From assembly GCF_004365175.1 (NCBI RefSeq), contig NZ_SOCE01000003.1, positions 1-64,000 on the forward strand: a stretch of 64,000 bases of DNA. Direction: 5' to 3'. Each line of letters starts with the position of its first letter. Within the stretch, counting starts at the first letter, position 1. The notes beneath the pieces are model-generated. The model did no database searches and was not told where the DNA came from. It was given only the letters and a program-made list of their open reading frames with translations. This DNA is from Kribbella voronezhensis. GTDB taxonomy: Bacteria; Actinomycetota; Actinomycetes; Propionibacteriales; Kribbellaceae. Both the position numbers and the translations under genes were made by a program. Shown one piece after another: positions 7,506 to 18,505 of the stretch.

Positions 7506-8321
7506 GTGGCCAAGGCAGTCAGGCGGTCCCGGCTCGACGCTGAGCTGGTCCGGCGCGGCCTGGCACGGTCCCGGGAGCACGCCAGCGAGCTGATCGCCGC
7601 CGGCAAGGTGAAGGTCTCGGGCACGGTCGCGAGCAAGCCTGCCACCGGAGTCGGTGCCGATGCGCCGATCCTCGTGGACACCTCTGAGACCGACGACCCC
7701 GGCTACGCCTCGCGCGGTGCCCACAAGCTCGTCGGTGCGCTGGAGGCCTTCACCGGCGTACAGGTGAAGGGCTGTAGGTGTCTGGATGCAGGTGCGTCCA
7801 CCGGTGGGTTCACTGACGTGCTGCTGCGCAACGAGGCCGCCAGTGTGATCGCTGTCGACGTCGGCTACGGCCAGCTCGTCTGGGCGTTGCAGACCGACGA
7901 GCGCGTCACAGTGATGGACCGTACGAACGTCCGGACCCTGACGCTGGAGGACATCGGCGGCGTACCGGTCGACTTGGTCGTCAGCGATCTGAGCTTCATC
8001 TCGCTCACCCTGGTGCTGCCGGCACTGCTCGGAGTGGTGACGCCGGACGGTGACCTGGTGCTGATGGTGAAACCGCAGTTCGAGGTCGGCAAGGAGCGGC
8101 TGGGCAAGGGCGGCGTAGTGCGGGATCCCGAGTTGCGGGCCGACGCTGTCCGGGGCGTGGCGGCGAAAGCGGCCGAGCTCGGCTGGGGCGTCGAGTCGGT
8201 GGCGGCCAGTCCGCTGCCCGGTCCGTCAGGAAATGTCGAATACTTCCTGTGGATACGGCGTTCTGCACCTGCTCTCGATGAGACGATGCTCCGGACCGCT
8301 ATCGAGAGCGGTCCGCAGTGA
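7506..8321 (+). CDS. tlyA: TlyA family rRNA 2'-O-methyltransferase
   Basis: 271 residues. An N-terminal S4 RNA-binding domain (about 7-55, RLDAELVRRGLARSREHA) is followed by an FtsJ-like methyltransferase with the SAM motif LDAGASTGGFTDVLL, and with SRGAHKL, SDLSFIS, VKPQFE and NVEYFLW, consistent with the catalytic K-D-K-E set. TlyA methylates 16S rRNA C1409 and 23S rRNA C1920 in mycobacteria and affects capreomycin sensitivity. The linker before SRGAHKL reads DPGYA rather than the RAWV I recall for M. tuberculosis TlyA. GTG 7506 places the S4 domain at the N-terminus. The next gene overlaps the stop by 4 nt. Confidence 0.95.
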   Translation: MAKAVRRSRLDAELVRRGLARSREHASELIAAGKVKVSGTVASKPATGVGADAPILVDTSETDDPGYASRGAHKLVGALEAFTGVQVKGCRCLDAGASTGGFTDVLLRNEAASVIAVDVGYGQLVWALQTDERVTVMDRTNVRTLTLEDIGGVPVDLVVSDLSFISLTLVLPALLGVVTPDGDLVLMVKPQFEVGKERLGKGGVVRDPELRADAVRGVAAKAAELGWGVESVAASPLPGPSGNVEYFLWIRRSAPALDETMLRTAIESGPQ

Positions 8322-9301
8322 CCGGAGAGCTGGACGTAGAAGAGGTGGGGAGCCCCGTGGTCGAGCAGGCGTCCGATCCGCGGCGGGTGCTGCTGGTCGC
8401 GCACACCGGCCGCGAGTTCGCCGTCGAGGTGGCGCGCGAGGCGCACCGGCTGCTGACCGGCGCGGGCATGGTGGTCCGGCTGGTCGGCGAGGAGACCGAG
8501 GCACTGGAGCTGGACCCGGTCGAGATCGCGTACGACGCGGAGAAGGCGGCCCAGGACGTCGAGCTGATCATCGTGCTCGGCGGCGACGGGTCGATCCTGC
8601 GCGGCGCCGAGCTGGCCCGGCCGCACGGCACGCCGGTGCTCGGCGTGAACCTGGGACATGTCGGCTTCCTCGCCGAAGCCGAGGTCGACGACCTGGAGCG
8701 GATCGTCCAGGTCGTGGTCGACCGGACGTACACGGTCGAGGAGCGGATGACGCTCGCGGTCGACGTCTGGGTCGAGGACGAGCTGGTCTTCGACACCTGG
8801 GCACTGAACGAGGCGAGCATCGAGAAGGCCGCCCGGGAGAAGATGCTCGAGGTGCTGGTCGCGGTCGACGGCCGGCCGCTGTCGCGCTGGGGCTGCGACG
8901 GAGTCGTGGTCGCGACGCCGACCGGCAGTACGGCGTACGCGTTCTCCGCCGGTGGCCCGATCGTCTGGCCCGAGGTCGAGGCGATCCTGATGGTGCCGCT
9001 GAGCGCGCACGCGTTGTTCTCCCGGCCGATCGTGGTGGCGCCGACGTCGAAGCTGACGGTCGAGCTGGTCGCGGCCTGGCACGGGCGCGGGGTGTTGTGG
9101 TGCGACGGCCGGCGGATGGTCGAGGTCCCGCCGGGTGCCCGGATCGAGGTCCGGCGCGGCAAGATGCCGGTCCGGCTGGCGCGGGCGCACGAGGCTTCCT
9201 TCACCGACCGGCTGGTGGCCAAGTTCGACCTGCCGGTGCTGGGCTGGCGTGGCACGGCCGAGCTGAATCGGCGCAAGCAGAGCGCACAAGAGGAGAAGTA
9301 G
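8318..9301 (+). CDS. nadK: NAD kinase
   Basis: 327 residues, starting with GTG in the GTGA overlap with tlyA. GGDGSILRGA is the diacylglycerol-kinase-fold nucleotide motif with the catalytic Asp; NEASIEKAAREKMLEV contains the NE/D motif; GVVVATPTGSTAYAFSAGGPI is the Gly-rich substrate loop. It phosphorylates NAD to NADP with ATP or polyphosphate in the cytosol. The tlyA-nadK-recN order is widespread in actinobacteria. An internal GTG at 8357 could be an alternative start, since the first 13 residues are not conserved. Confidence 0.95.
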   Translation: MTGELDVEEVGSPVVEQASDPRRVLLVAHTGREFAVEVAREAHRLLTGAGMVVRLVGEETEALELDPVEIAYDAEKAAQDVELIIVLGGDGSILRGAELARPHGTPVLGVNLGHVGFLAEAEVDDLERIVQVVVDRTYTVEERMTLAVDVWVEDELVFDTWALNEASIEKAAREKMLEVLVAVDGRPLSRWGCDGVVVATPTGSTAYAFSAGGPIVWPEVEAILMVPLSAHALFSRPIVVAPTSKLTVELVAAWHGRGVLWCDGRRMVEVPPGARIEVRRGKMPVRLARAHEASFTDRLVAKFDLPVLGWRGTAELNRRKQSAQEEK

Positions 9302-9305
9302 GGCG

Positions 9306-11033
9306 ATGATTTCCGAGATCCGCATCACCGGGCTGGGCGTGATCGAGGACGCCACCTTGGAACTCGATCCCGGCTTCACCGCGGTCACCGGTGAGACCGG
9401 CGCCGGCAAGACGATGGTGGTCACCGGCGTGAACATGCTGCTCGGCGGCCGCGCCGACAGCGGCCTGGTCCGGCACGGCGTACGGCGTGCGCGGGTCGAG
9501 GGGCGGGCCCGCAACGTGCCGAAGTCGATCGTCCGGGAGGCCGAGGAGCGCGGCGGCGAGCTGGATGACGACGACGAGTTGCTGATCGCCCGCGAGCTGT
9601 CGTCCGAGGGCCGGTCCCGGGCCTTCCTGGGCGGCGCCTCCGTGCCGGTGTCGGTGCTCGCCGAGGTGTCCGGCGACCTGGTCGCGATCCACGGGCAGGC
9701 CGACCAGTGGCGGTTGCTGCAGCCCGCGCGGCAGCGGGAGACGCTGGACACGTTCGCAGGCAAGGCGGTGCTGGTGCCGCTGGGGGAGTACGCGTCGGCG
9801 TACAAGCGGCATCGCGAGGTGGAGGCCGAGCTGATCGAGCTGACCACCAGGCAGCGCGATCGCCTGGCCGAGGCGGATCTGCTGCGGTTCGGGCTGGACG
9901 AGATCGCGAAGGCCGAGCCGTTGCCGGGCGAGGACCGCGAGCTGGCGGCTGAGGAGGAGCGCCTCGCGTACGCCGACGGCCTCCGTACTGCGGCGACGAC
10001 GGCCGGCGACGCGCTCGCCTCCGACGACCTCGATTCGAGCCGGCCGAACGACGTACTGGGCCTGCTCTCGCTGGCCAAGCAGGTGCTCGACGGCGAACGT
10101 GAGCACGACAACAAGCTCGCCGAACTGGCCGACCGGGCCGGCGAACTCGGCTATCTCGCGGCGGATCTGGCCGGCGAGCTCTCGTCGTACGCGGCCGATA
10201 TCGACACCGATCCGGCCCGGCTGGCCGTGGTGAGTGAGCGGCGAAGTCTGCTGACCGGGCTGGTCCGCAAGTACGGCGATCAGGAGGGCACCGTCGACGA
10301 GGTGCTCGAATGGACCAAGCGATCCGCCGCCAGGCTGGCCGAGCTGGACGGCAGCGACGAGCGGGTCGAGTTGCTGACCGCCGAGCAGTCCGAACTGCAG
10401 GCGCAGCTGAAAGATCTCGGCAGCCAGGTCAGTGCGGCTCGCAAGGAAGCGGCCGCGCGGCTCGGGGTCGCGGTGTCGGCGGAGTTGAGCGGGCTGGCGA
10501 TGCCGCACGCGACGCTGACCGTCGAGGTGCACGAGACGACGGCGGGACCGTTCGGTGCCGACGAGATCGAGTTCTGCTTCGCGGCGAACCCGGGCAGCCC
10601 GGCGCGCCCGCTGCAGAAGGCTGCCTCAGGCGGTGAGCTCTCCCGGGTCATGCTCGCGCTCGAGGTGATCCTGTCCGACACGCACCCGGTGCCGACGCTG
10701 GTCTTCGACGAGATCGACGCCGGGATCGGTGGACGGGCGGCGGTGGAGGTCGGCAAGCGGCTGGCCCGGCTGGCGGAGAAGGCGCAGGTGATCGTGGTGA
10801 CGCACCTGCCCCAGGTGGCCGCGTTCGCCGACCGGCACGCGGTGGTGCTGAAGAGCGACGACGGCTCGGTCACCACCAGCGGCCTGGTCGCGCTCGACGA
10901 CGACGCCCGGCTCAAGGAACTCTCCCGGATGATGGCCGGCCTGGAGAACTCCGACGCGGCCCAGGCGCACGCCGAGGAGTTGCTGGCGCTGGCGGCGGAG
11001 CGGCATACGAAATCACGCAAGAAGAAGCGCTGA
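9306..11033 (+). CDS. recN: DNA repair protein RecN
   Basis: 575 residues. Walker A GETGAGKT at residues 29-36, long central coiled coil (about 150-370), ABC signature ASGGELSRVMLALE and Walker B PTLVFDEIDAGIGG. RecN is an SMC-like ATPase that gathers at double-strand breaks. It starts 4 nt after nadK, with AGGAGAAG inside the nadK 3' end as the ribosome site. Length is normal for the family. The C-terminal KKKR tail is short and basic. Confidence 0.97.
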   Translation: MISEIRITGLGVIEDATLELDPGFTAVTGETGAGKTMVVTGVNMLLGGRADSGLVRHGVRRARVEGRARNVPKSIVREAEERGGELDDDDELLIARELSSEGRSRAFLGGASVPVSVLAEVSGDLVAIHGQADQWRLLQPARQRETLDTFAGKAVLVPLGEYASAYKRHREVEAELIELTTRQRDRLAEADLLRFGLDEIAKAEPLPGEDRELAAEEERLAYADGLRTAATTAGDALASDDLDSSRPNDVLGLLSLAKQVLDGEREHDNKLAELADRAGELGYLAADLAGELSSYAADIDTDPARLAVVSERRSLLTGLVRKYGDQEGTVDEVLEWTKRSAARLAELDGSDERVELLTAEQSELQAQLKDLGSQVSAARKEAAARLGVAVSAELSGLAMPHATLTVEVHETTAGPFGADEIEFCFAANPGSPARPLQKAASGGELSRVMLALEVILSDTHPVPTLVFDEIDAGIGGRAAVEVGKRLARLAEKAQVIVVTHLPQVAAFADRHAVVLKSDDGSVTTSGLVALDDDARLKELSRMMAGLENSDAAQAHAEELLALAAERHTKSRKKKR

Positions 11034-11176
11034 TCGTCACTGTGCGTCCCCGATTGGTCACCCCTGGGTCAAAAGGATGATTTAGCGGGTTGTCAGCGGG
11101 TACAAGGATGTGAATGAGTCTGCCCGGGGTTTAAAAGGCGGGTGGAAGGCTCTTGACATGGCAGGATGAGAGCGCG

Positions 11177-12358
11177 ATGAAACTGCCCAGCCTGCGTCGA
11201 GCACGCCCCACTGAACTGCCCGGGATCACCGGAGTGGTCCGGCTGGATCGCCGTACCAAGAATCTCACCAAACGGCTGAAGCCGGGCGAGATCGCGGTGA
11301 TCGACCATGTCGACCTGGACCGGGTCAGCGCGGAGGCCCTGGTGGACTGCCGGGTCGGCGCCGTCCTGAACGTGTCCGACTCGATCTCCGGCCGCTATCC
11401 GAACCTGGGACCCGAGATTCTGGTCGAGGCCGGGATCCCGCTGGTCGACGGGATCGGCCGCGAGGTGTTCTCGGTGCTGCACGAGGGCGAGCGGGTCCGC
11501 GTCCACGACGGCGTGCTGTACCGCGGCGAGGAAGTCATCGCCAAGGGGTTGTCGCAGGACACCCAGACGGTCGCCGAGCAGATGGACGACGCCCGGGCGG
11601 GCCTGTCGACCCAGCTCGAGGCGTTCACCGCGAACACGCTGGAGTACCTGCGCCGCGAGCGCGACCTGCTGCTCGACGGCGTCGGCGTACCGGCGATCCA
11701 CACGCCGATGGACGGCAAGCACGTGCTGATCGTGGTCCGCGGGTACGACTATCGGGAGGACCTGGTCGCGCTGCGGCCGTACATCCGGGAGTACCGGCCG
11801 GTCCTGATCGGCGTCGACGGTGGCGCCGACGCGCTGGTCGAGAACGGGTACGTACCGGATCTGATCGTCGGCGACATGGACTCGGTCAAGGACGAGACGC
11901 TCAAGTGCGGCGCCGAGGTGATCGTGCACGCGTACCGCGACGGCCGCGCGCCGGGCGCGGAGCGGCTCGAGCGGCTCGGCGTGGACTCGATCGAGTTCCC
12001 GGCCACCGGCACCAGCGAGGACGTCGCGATGCTGCTGGCCGATTCCAAGGGTGCGTCGCTGATCGTCGCGGTCGGCACCCACAACTCGCTGGTGGAGTTC
12101 CTCGACAAGGGGCGCTCCGGGATGGCGAGCACCTTCATCACCCGGTTGCGGGTCGGTGCCAAGTTGGTGGACGCCAAGGGTGTCGGCCGGCTGTACCGCA
12201 GCAGGGTGTCTACCTTCCAGGTGATAGCGCTGATCGTGGCCGGGTTGTTCGCACTGGGCGTGGCGATGGTGGTCATCGGTGCCGACGACGTGCTCTGGTC
12301 GATCATGAAGGCGCGCTGGAACGACTTCGTTTACTGGATCCGGGAGCTGTTCACGTGA
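11177..12358 (+). CDS. steA: SteA family protein (cell-envelope/division, TPK-like fold)
   Basis: About 393 residues. The middle has GVDGGADALVENGYVPDLIVGDMDS, typical of the thiamin-pyrophosphokinase-like catalytic fold found in SteA. The C-terminus has one hydrophobic segment (VIALIVAGLFALGVAMVVIG) and a short tail, so it is tail-anchored in the membrane. SteA and SteB are described in Corynebacterium as partners at the division site that promote the cell-wall hydrolase RipA. ATG 11177 is chosen because of GGATGAGAG just upstream; ATG 11153 would add eight residues. Stop overlaps the steB start. Confidence 0.9.
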   Translation: MKLPSLRRARPTELPGITGVVRLDRRTKNLTKRLKPGEIAVIDHVDLDRVSAEALVDCRVGAVLNVSDSISGRYPNLGPEILVEAGIPLVDGIGREVFSVLHEGERVRVHDGVLYRGEEVIAKGLSQDTQTVAEQMDDARAGLSTQLEAFTANTLEYLRRERDLLLDGVGVPAIHTPMDGKHVLIVVRGYDYREDLVALRPYIREYRPVLIGVDGGADALVENGYVPDLIVGDMDSVKDETLKCGAEVIVHAYRDGRAPGAERLERLGVDSIEFPATGTSEDVAMLLADSKGASLIVAVGTHNSLVEFLDKGRSGMASTFITRLRVGAKLVDAKGVGRLYRSRVSTFQVIALIVAGLFALGVAMVVIGADDVLWSIMKARWNDFVYWIRELFT

Positions 12359-13296
12359 TCGACTTTCGCTACCACATCGTCTCGATCGTGGCGATCTTCT
12401 TCGCCCTGGGCGCCGGTGTGGTGCTCGGTGCCGGGCCGCTGAAGGGCACCGGCGCCGACGTCGTCCAGGCGCAGGCCAAGAAGGACCGGGCCGCGCTGGA
12501 GGACGCCCGCGCCGAGCTCATCCAGGCACAGTCGCTGGACAAGTACCGCGACGACTACGTCGCCAAGGTGACCGCCGGCCTGACCGTCGGCAAGCTGACC
12601 GGCAAGCGGGTCTGCGTCGTGACGATGCCCTCGGCCGACGGCGACCTGACGAACCAGGTGCAGGACACCATCGAGGCGGCCGGCGGCCAGGTGACCACCC
12701 GGATCGCGCTGGACAGCAAGCTGTTCGACCCGGGTCAGCGCCAGCTGGTCGAGCCGCTGGTCAACGAGCTCGTCACCGCCGACGTGACCTTCCCGGCCGA
12801 CAGTACGACGTACCAGCGGGCCGGCATGATCCTGGCCCGCGGCGTCGCCGCGAAGGAAGAGGGCAAGCTGGTCGACTCCGAGGCGACCAAGATCATCAGT
12901 GGCCTGACCGGCTCGAAGCTGCTGTCGCTGAAGCCGACCCCGAAGGATCGCTGCAGCCTGGCCGTCGTGGTCGCCGCGGACCCGCCGACCCCGGCCCCGG
13001 ACAACTCGTCGTACAACGACGCGGTGGACTTCGCCGAGGGACTGGATGCCGGTAGTGCGGGCGTCGTGGTCGCCGGGACGCCGGACACCGCGCAGAACGG
13101 TGGCCTGCTGAAGTCGCTGCGCGGTGACGCCGACGCGACCAAGAGCCTCTCCTCCGTCGATGTCGCGAACATGCCGAGCGGTCAGGCGACGATCGTGTTC
13201 GCCCTGGTCGAGCAGGCCGGCGGCAAGGCCGGGCAGTACGGCGGTGTCGACGCCAAGAACGGTGTCGCCCCGACCGCGGTCCAGGCCAAGAACTGA
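12355..13296 (+). CDS. steB: SteB / MctB-like (copper transporter family) membrane-anchored protein
   Basis: 313 residues, GTG 12355 in a GTGA overlap with steA. One N-terminal membrane segment (HIVSIVAIFFALGAGVVLGAG) is followed by a coiled coil and an extracytoplasmic alpha/beta domain (CVVTMPSADGDL; AVVVAADPPTP). The family is annotated as copper transporter (Mycobacterium MctB) but the syntenic member beside SteA is SteB. A copper role is not supported here: no Cys/His/Met-rich site is evident. Expected to lie outside the membrane and bind SteA through the membrane. Confidence 0.88.
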   Translation: MIDFRYHIVSIVAIFFALGAGVVLGAGPLKGTGADVVQAQAKKDRAALEDARAELIQAQSLDKYRDDYVAKVTAGLTVGKLTGKRVCVVTMPSADGDLTNQVQDTIEAAGGQVTTRIALDSKLFDPGQRQLVEPLVNELVTADVTFPADSTTYQRAGMILARGVAAKEEGKLVDSEATKIISGLTGSKLLSLKPTPKDRCSLAVVVAADPPTPAPDNSSYNDAVDFAEGLDAGSAGVVVAGTPDTAQNGGLLKSLRGDADATKSLSSVDVANMPSGQATIVFALVEQAGGKAGQYGGVDAKNGVAPTAVQAKN

Positions 13297-13311
13297 AAGG
13301 CTCGAAAGCCA

Positions 13312-14127
13312 ATGGGTTTGGGGAAGCTGGGCACCGCCCTGGTGTCCGCGGCGGCCACTGCTGCTGTTGAGCGGGCTGCCGCGAAGCTGCCGAAGGAGAA
13401 CCGGGCGCCGTTCGAGCGCACGAACCACCGCGGCGAGACGGTCACCTTGCTGGAAGGCCCGGTGGCCGTGCTCGGCGCGCTCGCCGGTGTCGCCGCCGGA
13501 ACGTCTGGACGTGAGCGCACCGCCGCGTTGATCGCCGGCTCGGTGTCCGGTGCCGTCGGCGCGTACGACGATCTCGCGGGAACCACGACCACCAAGGGTT
13601 TTCGCGGTCATCTGAGTGCGTTGCGGCGCGGTGAGGTGACCAGCGGCGCGGTGAAGATCCTCGGTGTCGGCGCGGCCGGACTCGTTGCCGCTGCCTTGCT
13701 GCCACGCCGGTCGAAGGGTTTCGGTGCCGCGGCCGGGATCGTTGCCGACGGCGCCTTGATCGCCGGTACGGCGAACCTGACCAACCTGATGGACCTCCGC
13801 CCAGGACGCGCCTTGAAGGCCGTGACCGCGCTGAGTGCTCCGGTGGCTTTGGTCAGCGGCCCGGCGTCGGCGGTGGTCGGCGCGGCTGCTGCTGCGGCGC
13901 CCGCCGATCTCGGCGAGCGCTCGATGCTCGGCGACTGCGGCGCGAACGGCCTCGGCGCGATCACCGGTACGGCGTTGGCCGCGTCGCTGCCGCGTCCGCT
14001 CAAGGTGCTGGCGCTGGGCGTGGTCTTCGCTCTGAATCTCGCCAGCGAGAAGGTCAGCTTCACCAAGGTGATCGCCGAGACTCCGGCCCTGGACAAGATC
14101 GACCAGTGGGGCCGACGACCCCGGTGA
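13312..14127 (+). CDS. MraY/WecA-like prenyl-phosphate glycosyltransferase family membrane protein (short)
   Basis: 271 residues with many hydrophobic segments. GAYDDLAG fits the Asp-Asp motif and NLTNLMDLRPGRALK fits the NxxN-MDG motif of the polyprenyl-phosphate hexose-1-phosphate transferase family (MraY, WecA). It is shorter than MraY (about 320-360), and the histidine motif of the last cytosolic loop is absent; instead it ends with SEKVSFTKVI and DKIDQWGRRP. It may transfer a sugar phosphate onto undecaprenyl phosphate, or be a non-catalytic relative. It sits 15 nt after steB and overlaps murJ, inside an envelope operon. Confidence 0.82.
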   Translation: MGLGKLGTALVSAAATAAVERAAAKLPKENRAPFERTNHRGETVTLLEGPVAVLGALAGVAAGTSGRERTAALIAGSVSGAVGAYDDLAGTTTTKGFRGHLSALRRGEVTSGAVKILGVGAAGLVAAALLPRRSKGFGAAAGIVADGALIAGTANLTNLMDLRPGRALKAVTALSAPVALVSGPASAVVGAAAAAAPADLGERSMLGDCGANGLGAITGTALAASLPRPLKVLALGVVFALNLASEKVSFTKVIAETPALDKIDQWGRRPR

Positions 14128-15731
14128 CCGCAGGTGGTCGGATCGCCCGGGCCGCTCTGCTCGTCGCGGGCGTCACGGTCCTGGCGCGCGTGGTCGGGTT
14201 CGGACGGTGGCTGGTCTTCTCCAAGACGGTAGGCGCCGGGTGCCTCGCCGATGCCTATGCGACGGCGAACCAGCTTCCGAACGTCCTGTTCGAGATCGTG
14301 GTCGGCGGTGCGCTCGCCGGTGCGGTCATCCCGGTGCTGGCCGGACCGGTGGCTCGGGGCGATCGCGCGGCGCAGGGGCGGATCATCGGTGCACTGCTGA
14401 GCTGGTCGCTGGTACTGCTGACGCCGTTCGCCTTACTGGCTTGGTTGTTGGCGTCGCGCTACACGGACGCGATGCTGGACGCCGGCCCTGAGTGCGGTGG
14501 TTCATCGGCGACCGCGACGCGAATGCTGTTGATCTTCGTGCCGCAGGTGTTCGGCTACGCGGTCACAGTGGTGGCGACGGCTGTGCTGCAGTCGCACAAG
14601 CGGTTCGCGGCCGGTGCTGTGGCCCCGCTGGTGTCCAGCCTGGTCGTAGTGGCGACCTACATCGCCTTTGCTTCTCTTGCTCCTGTTGCCGACCAGGCTT
14701 CGCGCGGAGCTTCCGACTTGCTTGCTTGGGGCACCACCTTCGGTGTTCTGGCACTGGCCCTCACTGTGCTGGTGCCGATGCTGTTGCTGCGCTTGCCGAT
14801 CAAGCCGACGCTGCGTCTCGACCCCGGCGTGGGACCGGTACTACGGAAGCTCGCGGCGGCCGGCCTGGTTGTTTTGGTTGCCCAGCAAGGCGCGTTCCTC
14901 GTCACGACCTACTTGGCGAACCACCGAGGCGCGGCCGGGAGCATCGCCGTCTACACCTGGGCGAACGCGGTCTACCTACTGCCGTACGCAGTACTGGCTG
15001 TTCCGATCACCACTGCGGTGTTCCCGCGACTGGCAGCCACCTTCGAGTCGCGGGACTTCGCAGCTTTCGATCTGTACGCCGGTGGCTCTACTCGGGCAGT
15101 CATGCTCGCTGGTGGAGCTGGTGCCGCCCTGTTGGTGGGTACTGCGGTACCGGTGGCGCGCATCTTCGCCTACAACGACGGCCGGGTCGTGGAGTCGCAG
15201 GCGTCGTCGCTCGGTGCTGGGCTGGTTGCCTTCGCGCCGGCGATCATCGGGTTCTCCGTGCTGATGCACCTCGGTCGGGTGCTCTATGCGCGGCATGCTG
15301 GTCGTCAGGTCGCTCTGGTCACCGGTGGTGCCTGGTTAGCCGTAGCGATCGCCGGAGTGCTCTTGACGTTGCAGTGGGACGGGCTTGACGCAGTGGGCGC
15401 TCTGGCGGCTGCGATGTCGGTCGGCATGGTCGCGGGAGCAGTGGTGTTGCTTGTGGTGTTGCGGCAGATCGCCGGACCTGGTGTGCTCAGCGGGTTGCTG
15501 CGCGCCACAGTGGCTGCCTTGCTGGGTGCTGTAGCTGCCGGAGCGGTGGGCTGGGTCGTAGCGCTGCCTGCCGGTGACGGTGGCTGGGGGAGTGCCTTGG
15601 TGTTCGCGGTGCTGTCCGGGCTGGCCGTAGTACTTGTGTACGGCGGTGTCGTGGTGGCTGTGGATCGTTCGGACACTCGCGTGTTGCTGCGGCGTGGGGT
15701 CGTCCCAACCGGTGCGGAGGAGAAGCAATGA
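14124..15731 (+). CDS. murJ: MurJ/MviN family lipid flippase
   Basis: About 535 residues with roughly 14 membrane segments and the family N-terminus ARVVGFGRWLVFSKTVGAG...ADAYATANQLPN. The family flips undecaprenyl-linked lipid II to the outside. The position of E. coli Arg52 (LPNLLRR) here reads LPNVLFE; from memory this is usual in actinobacterial members. There is no C-terminal pseudokinase of the mycobacterial type. GTG 14124 overlaps the upstream stop by 4 nt; GTG 14106 in the same frame is possible. Being next to an MraY/WecA-like and a GT4 gene, it could serve a secondary glycan. Confidence 0.88.
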   Translation: MTAGGRIARAALLVAGVTVLARVVGFGRWLVFSKTVGAGCLADAYATANQLPNVLFEIVVGGALAGAVIPVLAGPVARGDRAAQGRIIGALLSWSLVLLTPFALLAWLLASRYTDAMLDAGPECGGSSATATRMLLIFVPQVFGYAVTVVATAVLQSHKRFAAGAVAPLVSSLVVVATYIAFASLAPVADQASRGASDLLAWGTTFGVLALALTVLVPMLLLRLPIKPTLRLDPGVGPVLRKLAAAGLVVLVAQQGAFLVTTYLANHRGAAGSIAVYTWANAVYLLPYAVLAVPITTAVFPRLAATFESRDFAAFDLYAGGSTRAVMLAGGAGAALLVGTAVPVARIFAYNDGRVVESQASSLGAGLVAFAPAIIGFSVLMHLGRVLYARHAGRQVALVTGGAWLAVAIAGVLLTLQWDGLDAVGALAAAMSVGMVAGAVVLLVVLRQIAGPGVLSGLLRATVAALLGAVAAGAVGWVVALPAGDGGWGSALVFAVLSGLAVVLVYGGVVVAVDRSDTRVLLRRGVVPTGAEEKQ

Positions 15732-16753
15732 GGATCGGCCTGCTGCTGGCGGAGTCGCGGGGCGGGATCGGTCAGCACGTCGCCTCACTGGTACCGCGGT
15801 ACCTCAAGGCCGGTCATGAGGTCGTGATCTGCGCACCGCCCGGTACTGCGGATCACTTCGACTTCGGTGAGGCTGTGGTTGTCGCCCAGGCTCCTGGGCT
15901 TCGTGGCTGCGACGTGATCCACGCACACGGCTACCGGGCGGGTATGACGGCACTGCGCGATCGGTCACGGCTCCGGCCGCTCGTGGTGACGTGGCACAAC
16001 GCAGTACTGGCTCCTGGGCCGCGTGGTGTCGTGATGCGGCTCGGGCAGCGGTTGGTGGCTCGTGGTGCCGATCTGACTCTGGGGGCGTCCAGCGACCTGG
16101 TGGAGCTCGCGCGTTCGCTGGGTGCTCGGCAAGCGCGTCTCGCGCCTGTTGCCGCGCCTGCGATGCCAGAGGTCCGTACGCCGTCCGCTGCCGTGCGGGA
16201 GTCGCTCGGTATTGGTGACGGGCCGGCTGTGCTTACTGTTGGCCGTCTGGCTCCGCAGAAGGACTACCCGACGCTACTGTCCGTAGCGGCCGACGTGGCT
16301 GCTGACCGACCTGATGTGGTGTTCCTCGTTGTCGGCGACGGTCCACTGCGGGAGAACTTGCAGGCGCGCATCGACGCTGAAGGGTTGCCGGTGCGGTTGC
16401 TGGGCCATCGGAGCGACGTGGCGGATCTGCTGGGGGCGTCCGACGCGTTTCTGCTGACTTCGCACTGGGAGGCGCGGGCTCTGGTGCTGCAGGAGGCGCT
16501 GCAGGTCGGCGTACCGGTGGTGGCGACGGCGGTCGGCGGCGTACCGGAGCTGGTCGGCGACAGCGCGGTCCTGGCGTTCCCGGGCGACGCGCGGGGGCTG
16601 GCGGACGGCGTACGGAAGGTTCTGGACGATCCGGCCGCGGCGGCCGCTATGCGGACAGAAGGCCTCAAGTTGGCCGCCGGATGGCCGGACGAAGACGACG
16701 TTGCAAAGAATCTGTTGGACATCTACGCGGGTCTCGTCGCGACCACTGCTTGA
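15728..16753 (+). CDS. GT4 family glycosyltransferase
   Basis: 341 residues, ATGA overlap with murJ. N-terminal ESRGGIGQHVASLVPRYLKAGHEV and C-terminal LTSHWEARALVLQEALQVGVPVVAT with GGVPELV are GT-B retaining GT4 features (PimB/MshA-like); VGRLAPQKDYPTLL is the central sugar-nucleotide motif. Likely a cytosolic enzyme that adds a sugar to a lipid-linked acceptor. Acceptor and donor cannot be told. Translational coupling ties it to the flippase. Confidence 0.9.
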   Translation: MRIGLLLAESRGGIGQHVASLVPRYLKAGHEVVICAPPGTADHFDFGEAVVVAQAPGLRGCDVIHAHGYRAGMTALRDRSRLRPLVVTWHNAVLAPGPRGVVMRLGQRLVARGADLTLGASSDLVELARSLGARQARLAPVAAPAMPEVRTPSAAVRESLGIGDGPAVLTVGRLAPQKDYPTLLSVAADVAADRPDVVFLVVGDGPLRENLQARIDAEGLPVRLLGHRSDVADLLGASDAFLLTSHWEARALVLQEALQVGVPVVATAVGGVPELVGDSAVLAFPGDARGLADGVRKVLDDPAAAAAMRTEGLKLAAGWPDEDDVAKNLLDIYAGLVATTA

Positions 16754-16774
16754 CAAGAGGTAGCCTTAAAGCCC

Positions 16775-18501
<1,727 letters not shown>

Positions 18502-18505
<4 letters not shown>

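Noticed and set aside
11154..11186. TTGACA near 11154 as a -35 box for steA
   Set aside because: No suitable -10 element lies 16-18 nt downstream before ATG 11177, and the hexamer is too close to the start codon.
12355..13296. Copper transport role for the SteB-family gene
   Set aside because: There is one membrane helix, no metal-ligand clusters, and the context is cell division; the family label is historical.
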